NCBI GenBank assembly: GCA_965268675.1
Contig: OZ254179.1
Location: 558,001 to 622,000, forward strand
Direction: 5' to 3'
Source: AAA044-D11 sp009705075
GTDB taxonomy: Bacteria; Actinomycetota; Actinomycetes; Nanopelagicales; Nanopelagicaceae
DNA length: 64,000 nucleotides
Shown here piece after piece: positions 61,800 through 64,000 of this stretch. A program made the translations under genes and the position numbers. Numbering within the stretch: position 1 is the first letter of the stretch; every line of letters starts with the position of its first letter. Below the pieces are notes generated by a model, which was given only the letters and a program-made list of their open reading frames with translations, was not told where the DNA came from and did not search any database.

Positions 61800-61995
61800 C
61801 GGAAAACATCTGTCCTCTGGTTAATCTGGAGGGACGGTGAGATTTCCACCGCGGTACCACCCACCTTGTGCGTCAAATTAGCTACGCACCACTTATTTTT
61901 CTTTCAACTCAAAGCTAGTTCTACCTCAAGTACCTAAAGTTAAGTCCTTGGCTCTTCTTGCAGGCTCCGAGGTGATGGCCTCTTCTGCGCCTTGA
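61800..61995 (-). promoter_or_regulatory. tRNA-Ile T-box leader with ultrashort Stem I
   Basis: Read on the minus strand, the T-box core GGTGGGTGGTACCGCGG spans 61865-61849 and includes TGGT, able to pair with the ACCA end of tRNA-Ile. Upstream, the hairpin GAGG-CCATCA-CCTC (61982-61969) carries ATC at 61976-61974, an isoleucine codon, in its loop; an outer GCAG/CTGC pair closes Stem I at about 29 nt. This is the ultrashort Stem I form known for actinobacterial ileS T-boxes, which act on translation. Uncharged tRNA-Ile would free the GAGAGGCG ribosome site. The 292-bp gap between ileS and the DksA-like gene is mostly this element. Confidence 0.9.
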
Positions 61996-62068
61996 TTTGA
62001 GTCAGGGGGAATTCTAGCGCGGCGAAGTTGGTGTTTATGCACCGTAGGTTCTAATCTTTGCGCCTTGC

Positions 62069-62908
62069 GTGTCAAAGCCACGCAAAATCAATAGTTTTAA
62101 AGAGACTGGTGGATCCGTGCCAAAGAAAATTGCAGCAAAGAAGTTGCCAAAAAAAGTAGCCAAGAAGGCGCCTCTCAAGAAGGTTGCCAAGAAGGTTGCC
62201 AAGAAGGTTGCCAAGAAGGCCCCAGCTAAACCAGCTAAAAAGGCACCGGCCAAGAAAGCGGCCCCAGCTAAACGCTCACCAAATATTGTTAAACCATCGA
62301 TTGCCAAAAGTGGGAAAAAAGTTGTCGGCAAACCATTCCCGGCGAAATTGCAGAGCACCACTAAAGGCAACTCAACAACAATTACCGTAACTCCAAATGA
62401 AGTAGCAGTAGCCGAAGTAGTAGTTGAAGAGCGACGCTTAACGATGTTGCCACCACCTCGCCCAAATAAAACTATAAAGAAGGGCGTGGGACTAAAGCCG
62501 ATTAAAAGTGCACCGGCCCCGCTAGTAATTTCTGATGGTGTGGAGAACTGGACCGCGACTGAAATGAAGGCGATGCGCAGTGAGCTTTCAAAGGATTTAA
62601 TTCGCTTAAGGGCTGAGCTTGCTGAAGTTGAGAGTGGGATGGAAGATTTAATTAATGCTGCAGGCATGGGCGCTGGAGATGATCAAGCTGATGCCGGTAC
62701 TAAGACTTTCGAACGCGAACATGAGATGTCTCTTGTTTACAACGCACGCGATATGGTCATTCAAACAGAGCGGGCGCTCGAGCGGATAGATTCGAAGACG
62801 TATGGTCGTTGTGAAGAGTGCGAAAATTCTATCGGCAAGGCGCGACTTCAAGTTTTTCCGAGAGCAACACTTTGCATGTCTTGTAAGCAAAAAGAGGAAC
62901 GACGCTGA
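62069..62908 (+). CDS. DksA/TraR-family zinc-finger protein with histone-like Lys-rich N-terminus
   Basis: The 279-residue protein has two parts. Residues about 17-75 are a Lys/Ala/Pro-rich run with repeated Lys-Lys-Val-Ala units, like histone H1 tails. A linker leads to a C-terminal DksA-like domain: a coiled-coil (about 170-225) and the C4 zinc finger CEECENSIGKARLQVFPRATLCMSCK near 250-275. Such a protein could bind DNA and RNA polymerase. The GTG at 62069 is used; a GTG at 62117 has a better ribosome site (GGTGGA) and would remove 16 residues. In Streptomyces, as I recall, a similar gene stands between ileS and lspA. Confidence 0.87.
   Translation: MSKPRKINSFKETGGSVPKKIAAKKLPKKVAKKAPLKKVAKKVAKKVAKKAPAKPAKKAPAKKAAPAKRSPNIVKPSIAKSGKKVVGKPFPAKLQSTTKGNSTTITVTPNEVAVAEVVVEERRLTMLPPPRPNKTIKKGVGLKPIKSAPAPLVISDGVENWTATEMKAMRSELSKDLIRLRAELAEVESGMEDLINAAGMGAGDDQADAGTKTFEREHEMSLVYNARDMVIQTERALERIDSKTYGRCEECENSIGKARLQVFPRATLCMSCKQKEERR
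62177..62221 (+). repeat. 12-bp tandem repeat in DksA-like gene
   Basis: Three perfect copies of AAGAAGGTTGCC and a shortened fourth encode the Lys-Lys-Val-Ala units of the basic tail. The identity at DNA level suggests recent slippage and possible length variation. Confidence 0.85.
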
Positions 62909-62928
62909 ATGTAGTTGTTAGACGGAAG

Positions 62929-63384
62929 TTGGCAGTGACGGCTTTCTCGATCTTTCTTGTTGATTACTTAACAAAGCTTGCGGCGGTTTCTTTTTTGGCG
63001 GATGGGCCACTAAAAGTTTTGGGTAACTTTCTTAAGTTTGAATTAATTTATAACACCGGGGCAGCATTTAGCCTGGCTACTTCCAAAACAATTTTTCTCT
63101 CGACCTTCTCGATGCTAGTAGCTGCTGGCATTTTCTATTTTGCAGCGCGAGTTGATTCCCAAAAATGGGCGCTTGCACTTGGATCTGTTCTCGGGGGAAT
63201 CTTTGGAAATTTAAGTGATCGAATATTTCGATCTCCAGGGGGGCTACAAGGGCCGGTTGTTGATTGGATTTCGATTCCACATTGGCCAGTATTTAATATT
63301 GCCGATAGCGCAGTTGTTATTGGCGTTCTTTCCGTAGCTTCATTAACCTGGGCGAAAATCCCGCCAAGATCGGCGACAAAATGA
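62929..63384 (+). CDS. lspA: Lipoprotein signal peptidase
   Basis: LspA cuts the signal peptide of lipid-modified prolipoproteins. The 151-residue protein has four membrane helices and the catalytic motifs: FLVDYLTKLA near the start, NTGAAFSLA, GGIFGNLSDRIFRSPGGLQGPVVDWI and the NIADSAVVIG box with the catalytic Asp. The TTG start gives a typical length; the true start could be a little upstream since the reading frame stays open. It overlaps rluD by four bases (ATGA). Confidence 0.94.
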   Translation: MAVTAFSIFLVDYLTKLAAVSFLADGPLKVLGNFLKFELIYNTGAAFSLATSKTIFLSTFSMLVAAGIFYFAARVDSQKWALALGSVLGGIFGNLSDRIFRSPGGLQGPVVDWISIPHWPVFNIADSAVVIGVLSVASLTWAKIPPRSATK

Positions 63385-64000
63385 GCCCGAATGAGAACGC
63401 CCGAGAAGTTAGATTTGTTTCGATCCCAGAGGGATTGCATCAAGAGCGCGTAGATGCCGCACTCTCCAGATTACTTGGACTTTCACGCTCAACCGTTGTT
63501 ACCTTAATTGAGAACGGCGAGATAACACGAAAAGGGAAAGCTCTAACAAAGTCTGACAGAGTAAATACCGACGATTATTTAGAGATTAAAATGCCGGCGA
63601 TTGCCGGAGAGCCACAACTTACCGCCACTCCTATCGAGAACTTTAAAGTCGTCTATGACGATGTCGATGTAATTGTTGTCGATAAACCAGCGGGCGTAGC
63701 AGCGCATCCAAGTCCAGGATGGCGTGGTCCAACAGTCATCGGTGGTGTCATCGCAGCTGGTTATCAAGTTTCAACTAGCGGGGCTGCAGAGCGTCAAGGT
63801 GTTGTTCATCGACTCGATGTTGGCACAACTGGACTCATGGTAATTGCAAAGAACGAGAATTCTTACAGCAATCTAAAGCAACAGTTTCGAGATCGAACTG
63901 TTACTAAGGTTTATCACGCACTTGTTCAGGGGCATATGGATCCGACTGAGGGAACTATTGATGCACCAATTGATCGACATCCACGTGAGGATTATCGTTT
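63381..64000 (+). CDS. rluD: RluD-family 23S rRNA pseudouridine synthase, 3' end cut by window
   Basis: About 206 codons are present before the window ends. RluD-type enzymes convert uridines of helix 69 in 23S rRNA to pseudouridine. Visible are an S4-like RNA-binding region (ERVDAALSRLLGLSRSTVVTLIENGEI), the VVDKPAGVAAHPSPG block and the catalytic motif GVVHRLDVGTTGLMV with the essential Asp. The ATG overlaps the lspA stop. This is the normal actinobacterial order lspA-rluD. Confidence 0.93.
   Translation, partial: MSPNENAREVRFVSIPEGLHQERVDAALSRLLGLSRSTVVTLIENGEITRKGKALTKSDRVNTDDYLEIKMPAIAGEPQLTATPIENFKVVYDDVDVIVVDKPAGVAAHPSPGWRGPTVIGGVIAAGYQVSTSGAAERQGVVHRLDVGTTGLMVIAKNENSYSNLKQQFRDRTVTKVYHALVQGHMDPTEGTIDAPIDRHPREDYR

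Overview
The window reads as chromosomal DNA of a streamlined, fairly low-GC actinobacterium. Actinobacterial markers include SepH, SepF, a class II DAHP synthase, a mycothiol-type ArsC, a dcw cluster without ftsA or ddl, an mraW-type RNA leader, an ileS T-box with a minimal Stem I, and an actinobacterial LexA box. Dense packing, with many 1-8 bp gene overlaps, no intergenic gap above 300 bp and few ribosome sites, suggests a freshwater Nanopelagicales (acI-like) genome. That placement is inference. I see no tRNA or rRNA gene, insertion sequence, prophage or CRISPR array.

Layout. 1-5846: psuG (cut by the window edge) diverges from a phosphodiesterase gene; a small AT-rich accessory patch (acetyltransferase-like protein, BKACE enzyme, NeuD-like sugar acyltransferase) precedes sepH and an inositol-phosphatase-family gene. 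5929-11541: a housekeeping run rplS-lepB-rnhB-yraN-comM-dprA-era. 11525-20558: central metabolism and repair (transporters, a lipase-like esterase, xylulokinase, a PPi-type phosphofructokinase, DAHP synthase, Ogt, threonine aldolase, endonuclease IV). 20573-23720: a PASTA kinase, a P-loop kinase and a PnuC-family transporter behind a TPP riboswitch, pointing to thiamine uptake. 23734-34424: two carotenoid blocks, crtE-crtI-crtB and crtA-cruF-cruG-crtD-like, around metF and a CDP-alcohol phosphatidyltransferase gene. 34466-36095: CopC, a TauE/SafE permease and DoxX. 36249-41047: an SOS cassette of LexA box, DUF6504 gene, dnaE2 and dinB. 41615-58654: mraZ and the division/cell-wall cluster to ftsZ, pgeF, yggS, sepF and yggT. 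58651-64000: ileS on the minus strand behind its T-box, then a DksA/TraR-like gene, lspA and rluD (cut by the edge).

How it fits together. The dcw cluster encodes meso-DAP peptidoglycan precursor synthesis (MurC-MurG, MraY) and the septal machinery (FtsL, FtsI, FtsW, FtsQ, FtsZ, SepF, with SepH elsewhere). The carotenoid genes predict a C40 backbone made by CrtE/CrtB/CrtI, then hydrated, further desaturated, glycosylated and ketolated; no lycopene cyclase is in view. Four regulatory inputs can be read from sequence: TPP for thiamine transport, uncharged tRNA-Ile for ileS, LexA for mutagenic DNA synthesis, and MraZ plus a structured leader for the dcw operon.

The least explained parts are the acetyltransferase/BKACE/NeuD patch, the P-loop kinase coupled to the TPP-controlled transporter, the dnaE2-dinB pairing with an eroded PHP domain, and the carotenoid operon headed by arsC, ybaK and a hydrolase.
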